IMG/VR virus record: IMGVR_UViG_3300020187_000056
Span: 1 to 48,569 of that record
Strand: one strand, 5' to 3'
Source of the DNA: a virus
DNA: 48,569 nucleotides
The notes under the pieces were generated by a model. The model was not told the DNA's origin, made no database searches, and saw nothing but the letters and a program-made list of their open reading frames with translations. Of the stretch, positions 1 to 7,902 are shown piece after piece (positions within the stretch are counted from its first letter, which is position 1; the number at the start of each line of letters is the position of its first letter). A program made the position numbers and the translations under genes.

Positions 1-2
1 CA

Positions 3-758
3 GGTAACGTAGGTATCGGGACAACTAATCCTAATTCTATATTACATATAACAGGTGCTAACCCTGAATTTATACTAGAAGATACAACAAATCTAAATAG
101 GTGTAGAATAAAAAACAACGATGGTAATCTTCGCTTCGAGGCTGATTACAATAGCCAAATGGGTAACTCTAGGCATCAGTTCTTTATTGATGGGTCTGAA
201 AAACTTAGAATAAACACGGACGGAAACGTCGGGATCGGGACTACTAGTCCAAGTGCTAAGCTGCAGGTTTCATCTACATCTGGATGGGGTGTTTTTACTG
301 AAAGAGGAATTAAGGACGGGTCAACTAGTACTTATTCTCATAATTACAGTGCAGGAAACGCTCATATATTAGGTAGGTCTACTATTTTTGAATCATCTGT
401 TACATTTTCTACATCAACAGCCACTTCAACAACTAAAGAGTATAGACTGAACAACACATCAGATAAATTAACATTGGCGTCTGTTGTTGGGGGTGTTACT
501 ACGGACAACAATATTTTAGTAGCATCAGGTGCCAACGTAGGAATTGGAACTGCTAGTCCAAGAGCTAAATTAGATGTAGCAGGGGGAGTAAAAGTAGCTG
601 ATGACACAGATACGGCAACCGCAGACAAAGAGGGTACATTAAGATATAGACTTGCGCCTGATGTTCCTAAAAGCCAGAGTATGGTAGACATGTGCATGAA
701 GACTGGGCCTAGTAGTTACGCTTGGGTTAATATAGTTACTAACACATGGAGCAATTAA
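3..758 (+). CDS. Tail fibre protein, C-terminal part (5' end outside window)
   Basis: The reading frame is open from base 3, so the gene starts left of the window; the ATG at 159 is internal. The protein carries three copies of a GNVGIGTxxP-type repeat (at about nt 3-32, 222-251 and 531-560), the later two followed by a K-L-x-V strand. These repeats are typical of trimeric phage tail fibres and adhesins of Bacteroidota phages. The C-terminal stretch with KVADDTDTATADKEGTLRYR resembles the segment before the receptor-binding tip. No S74 chaperone domain is seen, although one could be on another gene. It is followed after 9 bases by another fibre-like gene. Receptor binding is inferred from the repeat family. 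High confidence in coding, good confidence in fibre. Confidence 0.85.
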   Translation, partial: GNVGIGTTNPNSILHITGANPEFILEDTTNLNRCRIKNNDGNLRFEADYNSQMGNSRHQFFIDGSEKLRINTDGNVGIGTTSPSAKLQVSSTSGWGVFTERGIKDGSTSTYSHNYSAGNAHILGRSTIFESSVTFSTSTATSTTKEYRLNNTSDKLTLASVVGGVTTDNNILVASGANVGIGTASPRAKLDVAGGVKVADDTDTATADKEGTLRYRLAPDVPKSQSMVDMCMKTGPSSYAWVNIVTNTWSN

Positions 759-767
759 GATAAAAGT

Positions 768-1658
768 ATGAAAGAATTTATAATGGATACGGTTACGTTA
801 GAAGGAGTAGAAACGTTTGACGAGAAAACATCCAATCAAAGCAAAATATCGCAAATTAACTATAAATACCTAGAGAGTGAACCGACATTTCCAGATTCAT
901 GCGCTTTTGCTACCCAAATAACATTTAATAAGAGATTTATAGGTGTTGCCGCAGAAACCACTATCAGCATAGGCGGGTTTGAAGACAGTACGCTTGAGTT
1001 TCAGCCGCAGGAAATTAACGCTCCAAATAAAATAAAGCTATATACCGGGGAACCATTTTCAGAAAATCCGGGAGAATTTTATCCAGGGCGAGAAAGATTT
1101 ACTATTGACAAAAGAGGCCATGTGGGTATTAATAGTCCAAATATATTTAGGGATAGAGTAACTCTTGATGTGATGTCAACTACCGCCTATTCCACCAGCC
1201 CTATCATCACCCCTAGCCCGGTAACGCCTTCTATTGCAATTACTCATCCATATTTTAATCAGGAAGGAAGCACACCTCCTACTCCTCAAGGTATTGGAAG
1301 ACTACAATTTAGGTCAATACAAGAGCCCTCTAGGTTTGGTGGCAAGGGAATACCGCCCACGGATATGGCCGGAATATCAGTAGAAACCAATGGCGAAGCT
1401 AATGTTTACGAAGACCCCAGGGTGAACATGACTTTTAACACAAATACAGGAGACGGAGAAGGTAGACCTGAACCTGTAAAGCATTTAGAAATAAATGGGT
1501 ATGAAAAGAAAACCAAAATATTCACGCAATTAAACTTAGGTAATGTTCCTGTCTTTCGGGATCTGAAGGAAGCTCTGAACGGCGGATTAGTAAACGGAGA
1601 TGTATGGCAAGACGGAAACCAAAATTTAAAAATAGTAAATATTCTTGAAGAAAGATAA
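768..1658 (+). CDS. Tail fibre-associated protein
   Basis: This 296-aa protein begins 9 bases after the first fibre gene. An alternative start is Met6 at 783. Around residues 112-135 it has FTIDKRGHVGINSPN followed by a VTLDV strand, a diverged form of the GNVGIGTxxPxxKLxV fibre repeat upstream. The middle is rich in Pro, Thr and Ser (STSPIITPSPVTPS) and the rest reads as beta-rich. There is no signal peptide or membrane segment. I infer a second fibre or adhesin component of the same tail apparatus. The exact role (tip, baseplate or decoration) is not visible. Confidence 0.7.
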   Translation: MKEFIMDTVTLEGVETFDEKTSNQSKISQINYKYLESEPTFPDSCAFATQITFNKRFIGVAAETTISIGGFEDSTLEFQPQEINAPNKIKLYTGEPFSENPGEFYPGRERFTIDKRGHVGINSPNIFRDRVTLDVMSTTAYSTSPIITPSPVTPSIAITHPYFNQEGSTPPTPQGIGRLQFRSIQEPSRFGGKGIPPTDMAGISVETNGEANVYEDPRVNMTFNTNTGDGEGRPEPVKHLEINGYEKKTKIFTQLNLGNVPVFRDLKEALNGGLVNGDVWQDGNQNLKIVNILEER

Positions 1659-1700
1659 CCGCCTCCTAAGATAGAATAAAATTATTAAATAAAAAAAATT

Positions 1701-2042
1701 ATGATAACATACAATTGGAATTGCAAAACAGTAGATGCTTACGTGGAAACAGGCGGAAATGACGATGTAGTGTATAACGTACACTGGATAGTTACAGGAA
1801 CCACCACCGAGGTAGACGAAGAATACTCCTCCACAAATATAGGAACACAGGTTTTGAATATTGACGACATAACAAATTTTATACCATTTGACGAGCTAAC
1901 TAATGATGAAGTTGTAGCTTGGACCCAAGCAGCAATGGGCGCAGAGCAAGTTGCGGCAATAGAAACAAACATAGCTAACGCTATCAACCTGGAGATAAAC
2001 CCAGTGTCAATAACGCTTACTATTGGCGAGCCTGTAACGTAA
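1701..2042 (+). CDS. Conserved phage tail-region protein (DUF7936-like)
   Basis: A 113-aa acidic protein starting MITYNWNCKTVDAYVE. The order of features (NWNCKTVDAY, then VVYNVHWIVTGT, then TNIGTQ, then FIPFDELTNDEVVAWTQAAMG, ending in INPVS) matches by memory a short family found beside tail fibres in marine phages, sometimes labelled DUF7936. Its function is unknown. Position after two fibre genes suggests a small tail or fibre attachment component. The leader is A-rich (AAATAAAAAAAATT before ATG) with no Shine-Dalgarno. The gene is followed by an 80-base gap holding a candidate promoter motif and a small hairpin. Confidence 0.7.
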   Translation: MITYNWNCKTVDAYVETGGNDDVVYNVHWIVTGTTTEVDEEYSSTNIGTQVLNIDDITNFIPFDELTNDEVVAWTQAAMGAEQVAAIETNIANAINLEINPVSITLTIGEPVT

Positions 2043-2063
2043 AGTATTAAATAAAATTATTCT

Positions 2064-2081
2064 ACGTAATAATAAAGGTAT
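2064..2081 (+). promoter_or_regulatory. Candidate repeated late-promoter motif, copy 1
   Basis: The sequence ACGTAATAATAAAGGTAT lies 41 bases before the groEL start. An almost identical copy (one mismatch) occurs at 25217-25234, and a shorter version (GTAATAATAATAGTA) at 13360-13374. All three sit in intergenic spacers on the plus strand at the head of a gene group. A phage sigma-factor promoter or an RNA-processing site is an inference. AT-rich spacers can resemble one another by chance. Confidence 0.4.
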
Positions 2082-2094
2082 GCCAAAAGGCATA
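2079..2094 (+). other. Small perfect hairpin upstream of groEL
   Basis: TATGCC and GGCATA form a perfect 6-bp stem around an AAAA loop in the fibre-groEL spacer. No U-run follows, so it is a poor intrinsic terminator. It could be an attenuator, an operator or a 5' stem protecting groEL mRNA. It overlaps the end of the candidate promoter motif by three bases. Confidence 0.45.
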
Positions 2095-2122
2095 TAAGAT
2101 TAAATCAATTAAATTAAATTAA

Positions 2123-3727
2123 ATGGAATTCAATTTACCAAGTCAGATCGTAAAGGATCTAAGCTTCGGAGAAGAAGCGCGCAATAAGATATTGTCAGGT
2201 GTTTATAAATTATCAAACGCAGTTAAGTCCACATTAGGGGCTTCAGGAAAGTGCGTGATATATGAGGACGCAATGGGCAGACCGGTGATAACAAAAGACG
2301 GGGTAACCGTTGCAGAAAGCGTAGTCTTAATGGACCCGGTCGAGAATATAGGTGCCACCTTAATAAAGGAAGCAGCTAACAATACAGTGAAAGAAGCAGG
2401 AGACGGTACTACTACAGCTACCGTTCTTGCTACTTCATTATTAACAGGACTAAACAATTACAAGGGTGAAGAAAAGATTAGAAGTATTAAAGACGGCATT
2501 TCTGAATGTTACAAAGAAGTTGTCGATTATCTTGACAATGCCAGTATACCGGTTGAAGGCGAAATGCTTAGGCAAGTTGCTTATATTAGCTGCAATAATG
2601 ACAGTAGTCTTGGAGACAAAATTGGAGAGGCTTTTGAAAAAGTTGGCAAGAATGGAGTCGTTCTAATGGAAGACTCTGAAACAAATGATACTTACGTTGA
2701 TTTTGTTGAGGGGACACAATTTGAAGCGGGTATAAAATCTCCGCATTTATTAACTGACAAAGACAAAGGTACTGCGGTGTTGGAAAACCCGTATGTATTA
2801 ATAGTTAGTTCGAACATACCAAGTGTACGACGTATACAAAGTATATTAGAGCATGTAGTTAAAACTAAAAGAGCATTGCTTATTGTTGCGCCTATGGATC
2901 AACAGCCGTATGCTACTTTACTAGCTAACAAAGTTAAGGGCAACATTAAAGTCAATATTGTTGACCTACCCGGTTTTGGCCCAACTAAGCAAGACACTAT
3001 AGAAGACCTGGCCATATTAACCGGCGCCACAGTCGTTAACGAGGAGTTAGGGGATGATTTAGATCTTATTAGCCCTGATGTATTAGGAGAAGCAATTAAG
3101 TCCGTTACAGACGCTAAAAACACTACGTTGCAAATTAAAGAAGCAACCGAAGATCTATCAGATAGAATAGCAGAAGTAGAAAACAAAATTGACAAAGAAA
3201 CAAACGGTTATATTAAAAAGAAATTAGAGCAGCGTTTATCAATGCTAACCGGTAAGGTTGGTGTTATATACGTAGGAGCCGATTCTGCCGTAGAGTTAAA
3301 AGAAAAGAAAGACAGAGTAGAAGACGCTATTCACGCAACTAAAGCTGCTTTGCAAGAAGGTATTATACCAGGTGGTGGAACTGCTTTATTAAATGCGTCT
3401 CAACTTATAGAACCTAAGAATGACGGGTACAAAATATTGCTAGAAGCAATACAATCACCTTACAACATTATATTAGATAACGCAGGTTACTCTGATTACA
3501 TATCACCAAAAGAAAAATCTATAGAAGCCGGTAGCGGTGAAGAGGATGATTGGGTTGGCGTAGGTGTTGACGTCACTTGTGGGTGTTATAAAAGAATGGT
3601 TCATAACGGTATTATAGATCCGGTACTGGTAACTAAGTCTGCATTAAAGAATGCGATAAGTGTTGCCACTACTATTATCTCAGCCGATTGTATAATCTCA
3701 AATGTAAGATCTCTTGAAAGCAATTAA
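2123..3727 (+). CDS. groEL: Phage-encoded chaperonin GroEL (Cpn60)
   Basis: A 534-aa full-length group I chaperonin. Equatorial ATP-site motifs are present: VITKDGVTVA with D59 (E. coli D52), AGDGTTTATVLA with D94 (D87), RVEDAIHATKAAL with D401 (the catalytic D398), and IIPGGGTALL at 414-423. The apical domain (about 193-380) keeps KSPHLL and LPGFGPTKQDTIEDLAILTG, corresponding to APGFGDRRKAMLQDIA. Oddities: the phosphate loop LGPKGR reads LGASGK at 38-43, and the GGM-type C-terminal tail is missing. It is followed by a GroES gene overlapping by 14 bases, so the pair is probably co-translated. Its position between fibre and packaging genes suggests folding of a virion protein. Family assignment is very secure; substrate unknown. 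Confidence 0.96.
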   Translation: MEFNLPSQIVKDLSFGEEARNKILSGVYKLSNAVKSTLGASGKCVIYEDAMGRPVITKDGVTVAESVVLMDPVENIGATLIKEAANNTVKEAGDGTTTATVLATSLLTGLNNYKGEEKIRSIKDGISECYKEVVDYLDNASIPVEGEMLRQVAYISCNNDSSLGDKIGEAFEKVGKNGVVLMEDSETNDTYVDFVEGTQFEAGIKSPHLLTDKDKGTAVLENPYVLIVSSNIPSVRRIQSILEHVVKTKRALLIVAPMDQQPYATLLANKVKGNIKVNIVDLPGFGPTKQDTIEDLAILTGATVVNEELGDDLDLISPDVLGEAIKSVTDAKNTTLQIKEATEDLSDRIAEVENKIDKETNGYIKKKLEQRLSMLTGKVGVIYVGADSAVELKEKKDRVEDAIHATKAALQEGIIPGGGTALLNASQLIEPKNDGYKILLEAIQSPYNIILDNAGYSDYISPKEKSIEAGSGEEDDWVGVGVDVTCGCYKRMVHNGIIDPVLVTKSALKNAISVATTIISADCIISNVRSLESN

Positions 3728-3971
3728 TTATTATATCGTAATAGATAAGATAAAGGAAGCACCAAAAACGGTTGCTGGCCTAGAATTAACTGAAACACAG
3801 AACACAGACATTAGGTATTTAAAAGCCGAGGTTATAAGTGCTGGCGATAAAGTTGATTATATAAAAGAAGGTAGTGTTGTTAGATATGACAAACACGCTG
3901 GCCACGGAATAGAATGGAATGACAAGATGTACCATGTTATTACCATCAACGATATTGTTTTAGTTGAATGA
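3714..3971 (+). CDS. groES: Phage co-chaperonin GroES (Cpn10)
   Basis: An 85-aa protein with the Cpn10 layout: an N-terminal strand (NYYIVIDKI), a mobile-loop region (VAGLELTETQNTDIRY), then AEVISAGDKVDYIKEGSVVRYDKHAGHGIEW and a C-terminal ITINDIVLVE that matches the GroES ending (SESDILAIVE). It overlaps groEL by 14 bases and the following gene by 4 (ATGA). The role is to cap the phage or host GroEL. The mobile loop should touch the GroEL apical domain, but I cannot tell whether it prefers the phage partner. Confidence 0.88.
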   Translation: MKAINYYIVIDKIKEAPKTVAGLELTETQNTDIRYLKAEVISAGDKVDYIKEGSVVRYDKHAGHGIEWNDKMYHVITINDIVLVE

Positions 3972-4408
3972 GACTAAGCGCGCAGGATTTAAGGAATAAG
4001 AACATATTTAAGTATTACAGGCTTGTCAGGAGATGGGCTTGTAAAACTTACGATTTGAAAGATGCGGATTTAGAGTTACTTATTTATTTAGATTGTAAAA
4101 ACCATTTTATACGTAATGATTTTATTAAAGGTGCATACACCTATTCTTGGGATAAAGCAAGGTGGGAAAGATTACGTAAGAACGATTGGATAACTGTTTT
4201 TAGTAAAAGGAACAGGACAACAATGAAGTACAATACGTATACAACTTCTTTTAAGTGTAAGCAACTTATAACTAGAATATATAGAATACTACTAGGCGAA
4301 GAAGATCTGCCTACATCAGAAAGAAGTACTTTTTATAAAAACAAAACATATACCGATAAGGTTTTCAATCATGCGATTGATAATATGATTAAAGATAACG
4401 AAAGATAA
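3968..4408 (+). CDS. Conserved winged-helix-like phage protein
   Basis: A 146-aa very basic protein rich in Arg, Lys, Trp and Tyr. It starts inside the groES stop (ATGA overlap). Segment VRRWACKTYDLKDADLELLIYLD is helical, and YTYSWDKARWERLRKNDWITVFSKRNRTT reads like a recognition helix plus beta wing of a MarR-type winged helix. The end has LLGEEDLPTSERS and KTYTDKVFN. I recall similar proteins of unknown function in many uncultured marine phages. DNA binding and late regulation are inferences from fold impression and charge. Confidence 0.75.
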   Translation: MRLSAQDLRNKNIFKYYRLVRRWACKTYDLKDADLELLIYLDCKNHFIRNDFIKGAYTYSWDKARWERLRKNDWITVFSKRNRTTMKYNTYTTSFKCKQLITRIYRILLGEEDLPTSERSTFYKNKTYTDKVFNHAIDNMIKDNER

Positions 4409-4418
4409 AACAAACACT

Positions 4419-5405
4419 ATGGCATTTAAAATGACACCTAAATCCCCTGTCTTATTGGCAACGGGTAGATTCGGATCTCCGGCAAAACAGACTAAAGAGG
4501 GAGGGAGTATTTCCAATACACAAGGTAGTGATAGCGGCGAACTAACAAAAAAAGGAGCGACTAAGCCTCTAACTGCATTGCAACGAGCACAACAAGAAGC
4601 AGCCGCTGCTCAAGTAAGCAATCAGGTAGCAAATATACAAAGAAACACTTCGGGAACTAAAAAAGAAACCGCAAGGCTAAAGAAAAGAACAGCAAGAAAC
4701 AATAGTGCAACAGAAAGAAAAGAAAAAAACGCTAAGAAAACACAAGCTAGAGTTGACGAAAGAAAAAAATCTGGTAAAACTCGAGTAGGCAAAGTAGTAG
4801 CTGAAATAAAAAAAGCGGTATCCCCAGCTAAGCAAAAAAGAACGATGGATGAGGCTTACGCGAAAAGAGATATGGACATCTATGGCGACTTGGATAAAAA
4901 TGAGTATAAAAGAGAAGCAAAGCGTCAAAACAAAGTTATAGCAGGTAAGAAAAAACTTTATACTAAACTTGGGGATGGCACCATGCAAACAAAAAAGGAC
5001 AAGTTCGGTAACACTGATCTTAACACCCCTGGCTTAGAACCTAACATGCGTAATACTAAAGGCGAAAGCATGAATAGCGGTAATACTGGAGGAAGAAAAA
5101 TCACCGGTGATGTTCCTAAGACTAAAATGAAGTCTAAAACAAAAAAGGTTACTACCCTAAAAGCAGAAGGCCCTAAAAACGAAAAGGCTGCATTGCCTAC
5201 TGCAAAGCCAATCAAGACTAAAGAAATTAAAGTTACCAAAAAAGTAACAAAAGCTAAACCAACCCGTTCTCAAAAAATAAGAGCAAAAGGAGAAGCTGCA
5301 TTAGCTAGTGGAAACACAGGCAAAGCTCAAAGGTTGAGAAAAAGAATGGATAGAGTAGACGCTAGAAAAGCAAAAAGAGCAGCTAGAAAAGAAGCTAGAG
5401 CATAA
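4419..5405 (+). CDS. Lys/Arg-rich SPAK-motif protein
   Basis: A 328-aa extremely basic protein made of Lys/Arg/Ala/Thr-rich low-complexity sequence. It carries SPAK twice (GSPAKQ at 19-24 and VSPAKQ at 134-139). The C-terminus is a run of RLRKRMDRVDARKAKRAARK-type helix. The start MAFKM resembles the MAFKL start of the next gene, which begins one base before this stop codon ends (TAATG). Composition resembles histone H1 or a DNA-condensing protein. Packaging with DNA or a capsid interior location is an inference. No enzyme motif is seen. Confidence 0.7.
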   Translation: MAFKMTPKSPVLLATGRFGSPAKQTKEGGSISNTQGSDSGELTKKGATKPLTALQRAQQEAAAAQVSNQVANIQRNTSGTKKETARLKKRTARNNSATERKEKNAKKTQARVDERKKSGKTRVGKVVAEIKKAVSPAKQKRTMDEAYAKRDMDIYGDLDKNEYKREAKRQNKVIAGKKKLYTKLGDGTMQTKKDKFGNTDLNTPGLEPNMRNTKGESMNSGNTGGRKITGDVPKTKMKSKTKKVTTLKAEGPKNEKAALPTAKPIKTKEIKVTKKVTKAKPTRSQKIRAKGEAALASGNTGKAQRLRKRMDRVDARKAKRAARKEARA

Positions 5406-5758
5406 TGGCATTTAAGCTAAAATCACATTCTGAAATATTCGGTTTGCACGACGCTACATCAGAGTTTGGCACACCTGTTATTATAAAGGATGATTTAGAA
5501 GAAGGAGTACAAGCAGAAGCTAATAGAGATGGAACGATCTTTGTTAGCTCAGACTTGCCTGAAAGCAAAGTGCAAGACGCGGTAAACCACGAAAAAGTAC
5601 ATTTAGATCAAATGGCTTCTGGTAGATTGCAATACTCAGACGATTCTGTTACTTGGAAACGAGACACTAGATCTCCTGCTAGAAAATACGATAGGGCTAC
5701 AATGAATGAAGGACACCCTGATTTTGAGTGGGAAAACGAAGCATATAAACAATCATAA
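5405..5758 (+). CDS. Mini zincin-like metallopeptidase with SPAR motif
   Basis: A 117-aa protein with a zinc-binding HExxH motif in AVNHEKVHLDQM (H62, E63, H66). Near the C-terminus FEWENEAYKQ supplies E112, a possible third ligand in the way short phage zincins end in W-E-x-E-A-Y. SPAR lies at 90-93. There is no signal peptide or membrane segment. It starts by TAATG overlap with the basic SPAK protein, pointing to a linked function. It could be a maturation protease or an inactive structural zincin. Catalysis is inferred from the motif alone. Confidence 0.65.
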   Translation: MAFKLKSHSEIFGLHDATSEFGTPVIIKDDLEEGVQAEANRDGTIFVSSDLPESKVQDAVNHEKVHLDQMASGRLQYSDDSVTWKRDTRSPARKYDRATMNEGHPDFEWENEAYKQS

Positions 5759-5760
5759 TT

Positions 5761-6252
5761 ATGGGATTAAATTTTAGAGGCGAAGCAAATAGGCTAGGCA
5801 AAAGAAACCAACACGGGTTTCAAGAAAAATCAGCACCAGGCCCAAGACAAGGCCAAGGCGGTGATCAGCCAGGTAGTTTAGCTAGAGCGGAAAAAAGATT
5901 TGGCAACATAACTAGCCCCGCTAAAATAAAGAAAAACTTCTACGGAGGTGAAGCTTATTTTCAGGATGGGTATAGTGGCGACTTAGGTAAAAGCAGACCT
6001 ATAACAGATAAGTCTAGATCTCCTTTGAAAATCAATATGGCTTTAGTGGACGGCGCAGCTAATACTAATAAAAAGTTTACGGATATTGGAGCAGCAGTTG
6101 CGGACGGATTTAAAGACGCAACCCCAGAACCTACTGCAGCAAATTTAGCTGGTTTTGCAAATTCAGTTGGCAAAGGGAAAGATAAAGATCCCGCTGTCAA
6201 AGGCACAGGCTTTAAGCCCGCAGACACGAAGTCTATGTTTTCAAAATTCTAA
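5761..6252 (+). CDS. SPAK-motif protein, unknown function
   Basis: A 163-aa Gly/Lys-rich, probably disordered protein. It holds SPAK at 52-55 (NITSPAKIKKNF) and SPLK at 87-90 (KSRSPLKINM), each followed by basic or hydrophobic residues. The C-terminus is KSMFSKF. It begins two bases after the zincin stop. No catalytic motif or membrane segment is seen. Shared motifs with neighbours suggest it belongs to the same virion-associated set; the role is not known. Confidence 0.65.
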   Translation: MGLNFRGEANRLGKRNQHGFQEKSAPGPRQGQGGDQPGSLARAEKRFGNITSPAKIKKNFYGGEAYFQDGYSGDLGKSRPITDKSRSPLKINMALVDGAANTNKKFTDIGAAVADGFKDATPEPTAANLAGFANSVGKGKDKDPAVKGTGFKPADTKSMFSKF

Positions 6253-6270
6253 TAACACAAAACTACAAAT

Positions 6271-7269
6271 ATGAAAAATACACCAATTACAGCCAGAGTT
6301 AAAAGTGGCATGTTTAAAACAAAAGAGCCATTACTAAATGTAGGACCGGCTGGAGTTGATGGAAACAATAAGACTCGCACTATGCCTTCTCCAAGTAAAA
6401 TGAAAGGGTATTCAATGAAGTCTTCTCCTTTTAAGGATTTAACAGAAGCAGAAAAATCTGCTCAAGCGGAAAATAAGAAAACTTTACAGACGGGGAAAGA
6501 CAACTCAGGGGTTTCAAGCCAATCTACCACAACCGTTAAAACAGCTGGAGATATTGTTAAAGGTAAAGAAATAATGAAGGACGGGATTAAAAAACCGACC
6601 AGAACAGCAGAAGGAGATGCGGCTTACGCAGCGCTAACACCTGAGCAAAGAAAAGCTCAAGACGATAGATATAGAGCTAGAAAAGAAAATCAAATAAAAG
6701 TTGGTACTGGAACATTCGAGCCAGATACAGTAGGGCCGGACAAGGAAACTAAGGTTAAGACCAATACTGACTTATACAGAAAATCAACTGGGAAAGCGCA
6801 ATCAGCTTATGATAGGCGTAATAATTTTAGAGCCAACACAAGAGCAAATAGGGGCGTAAATAAAAACGAGCGCAAGCTTGGTAAATACGGATCTTTTAAT
6901 GCTGCAGGTGAATTTACACAAAAAGATAACTTAAGTCAAAAAGAACTACGCAAAATGCGCAGCGCTAAATCAAAATTAGCTTTTGCAAAGCAAGAGGTAG
7001 AGAACACCAATGCTCAGTCCAAACAAAATGTGGGCGGATTTAGTAAAGCAAACGTAAGGAACAAGGACCAAAGAGCAACAATGGGTGATTTTGATTTAAA
7101 AACAGAGCAACCAGGTATGTCTACTCTATCAGGAAAAAGCAAATCGTTTTCAAATATTAATACAAGTCCTAATACTGAAATAGGGTTTACTCCTGCAGAG
7201 CAAAAATTAAGCAAAGGCGGAGGACTTTTCAAAAAGGCTGGCCCATTAAAAAAAGGGTATTTTAAATAA
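6271..7269 (+). CDS. PITxRV/SPSK basic protein, unknown function
   Basis: A 332-aa Lys/Arg/Asn/Gln-rich protein with an N-terminal motif TPITARVKSG (residues 4-13), SPSK at 40-43 and SPFK at 52-55. The remainder is low complexity with predicted helices such as LSQKELRKMRSAKSKLAFAKQ, and the end is basic (GPLKKGYFK). The N-terminal PIT-x-x-RV recurs in two proteins near 36-37 kb. Its stop overlaps the next start (TAATG). It may be a virion-internal or DNA-associated protein, which is inference only. Confidence 0.65.
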   Translation: MKNTPITARVKSGMFKTKEPLLNVGPAGVDGNNKTRTMPSPSKMKGYSMKSSPFKDLTEAEKSAQAENKKTLQTGKDNSGVSSQSTTTVKTAGDIVKGKEIMKDGIKKPTRTAEGDAAYAALTPEQRKAQDDRYRARKENQIKVGTGTFEPDTVGPDKETKVKTNTDLYRKSTGKAQSAYDRRNNFRANTRANRGVNKNERKLGKYGSFNAAGEFTQKDNLSQKELRKMRSAKSKLAFAKQEVENTNAQSKQNVGGFSKANVRNKDQRATMGDFDLKTEQPGMSTLSGKSKSFSNINTSPNTEIGFTPAEQKLSKGGGLFKKAGPLKKGYFK

Positions 7270-7409
7270 TGAAATCCAAAGGTTTAGGAGACACAATAGA
7301 AAAAATTACAACCGTAACCGGAATTAAAAAAGCTGTTAAGGCTTTGCCATGGGATTGCGGTTGTGATAAAAGAAAAGAAACACTAAATAAGATGTTTCCA
7401 TATAAGTAA
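7269..7409 (+). CDS. Small Cys-containing phage protein (46 aa)
   Basis: A 46-aa ORF starting in TAATG overlap with the previous gene. The sequence has three parts: KGLGDTIEKITTVTGIKK, then LPWDCGCDKRKETLN, then a terminal FPYK. I recall the D-C-G-C-D-x-R-K-x-x-L-N-x-x-F-P-Y pattern from many marine phage and Bacteroidota phage small proteins, always in the structural block. The CxC could bind metal. Function unknown. The next gene starts 17 bases later after an A/T-rich leader. Confidence 0.65.
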   Translation: MKSKGLGDTIEKITTVTGIKKAVKALPWDCGCDKRKETLNKMFPYK

Positions 7410-7426
7410 CAATTAAATTTAATATT

Positions 7427-7705
7427 ATGAAGAAAGTAAAAGAGTACACAGAATTCACAGCAGTGAAAAAATCATTAAGCGAAACTGAATTAAAAGAACT
7501 ACAAACAGCGGTTAATAGCGTTAGTGAAGTTCAAATGCAAATAGGTGGAATCGAAGCGCATAAAGCTAAGTTAATAGCAGACATACTATTGCTTAATAAA
7601 GAAGTTGAAAGTACTCAAAAAATACTAGCCGCTAAATACGGAGATGTAAATATTAATCTTACTACGGGGGAAATTACAGAACATGCAGCTGATAAGAAAG
7701 ATTAG
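7427..7705 (+). CDS. Conserved coiled-coil phage protein
   Basis: A 92-aa protein, mostly one long helix with heptad character (residues about 15-68), ending in AAKYGDVNINLTTGEITE, a short hairpin-like tail. The YG-x-(V/I)-N-(I/L) plus TGEI ending is shared by memory with small phage proteins next to packaging genes. It overlaps the following gene by 23 bases. Possible roles include a scaffold or chaperone-like coiled coil, but nothing in the sequence decides. Confidence 0.65.
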   Translation: MKKVKEYTEFTAVKKSLSETELKELQTAVNSVSEVQMQIGGIEAHKAKLIADILLLNKEVESTQKILAAKYGDVNINLTTGEITEHAADKKD

Positions 7706-7901
7706 TGTAGGCAAAGACTATAAGAATGATGCCATGCACTATACTGTTGGACAGGAAGTGTATGGTGGTCATACTATAGAGAACATTATAGAAGAGGAAA
7801 CAAAGTACTCAATCTATATATCAAAAGGGGATGTTATCATGCCATGGAAAGACTTCAATAAGAATATGTCTATATCTGTGGAATACAATATTGCATGGTA
7901 G
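7683..7901 (+). CDS. Conserved small phage protein, unknown
   Basis: A 72-aa protein with DYKNDAMHYTVGQEV, then a central strand ENIIEE-x4-SIYIS, then VIMPWKDFNKNMSISVEYNI. It reads as a small beta-barrel or SH3-like fold. The DAMHY-VGQ and WK-FN-(6)-VEYNI pattern recurs by memory in uncultured marine phages. It overlaps the previous gene by 23 bases and stops one base before the next start. Function unknown. Confidence 0.65.
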   Translation: MQLIRKISVGKDYKNDAMHYTVGQEVYGGHTIENIIEEETKYSIYISKGDVIMPWKDFNKNMSISVEYNIAW

Positions 7902-7902
7902 A

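Noticed and set aside
2101-2122. AATTAAATTAAATTAA repeat before groEL as an origin iteron
   Set aside because: Only three 5-bp units in an AT-rich leader; too weak to call an origin.
2466-2666. 66-aa ORF inside groEL
   Set aside because: Shadow frame within a secure GroEL coding region.
7831-7902. Longer N-terminal extension of the double GroES-like protein
   Set aside because: It would be encoded within the previous conserved gene; ATG 7903, one base after that gene's stop, is more plausible.
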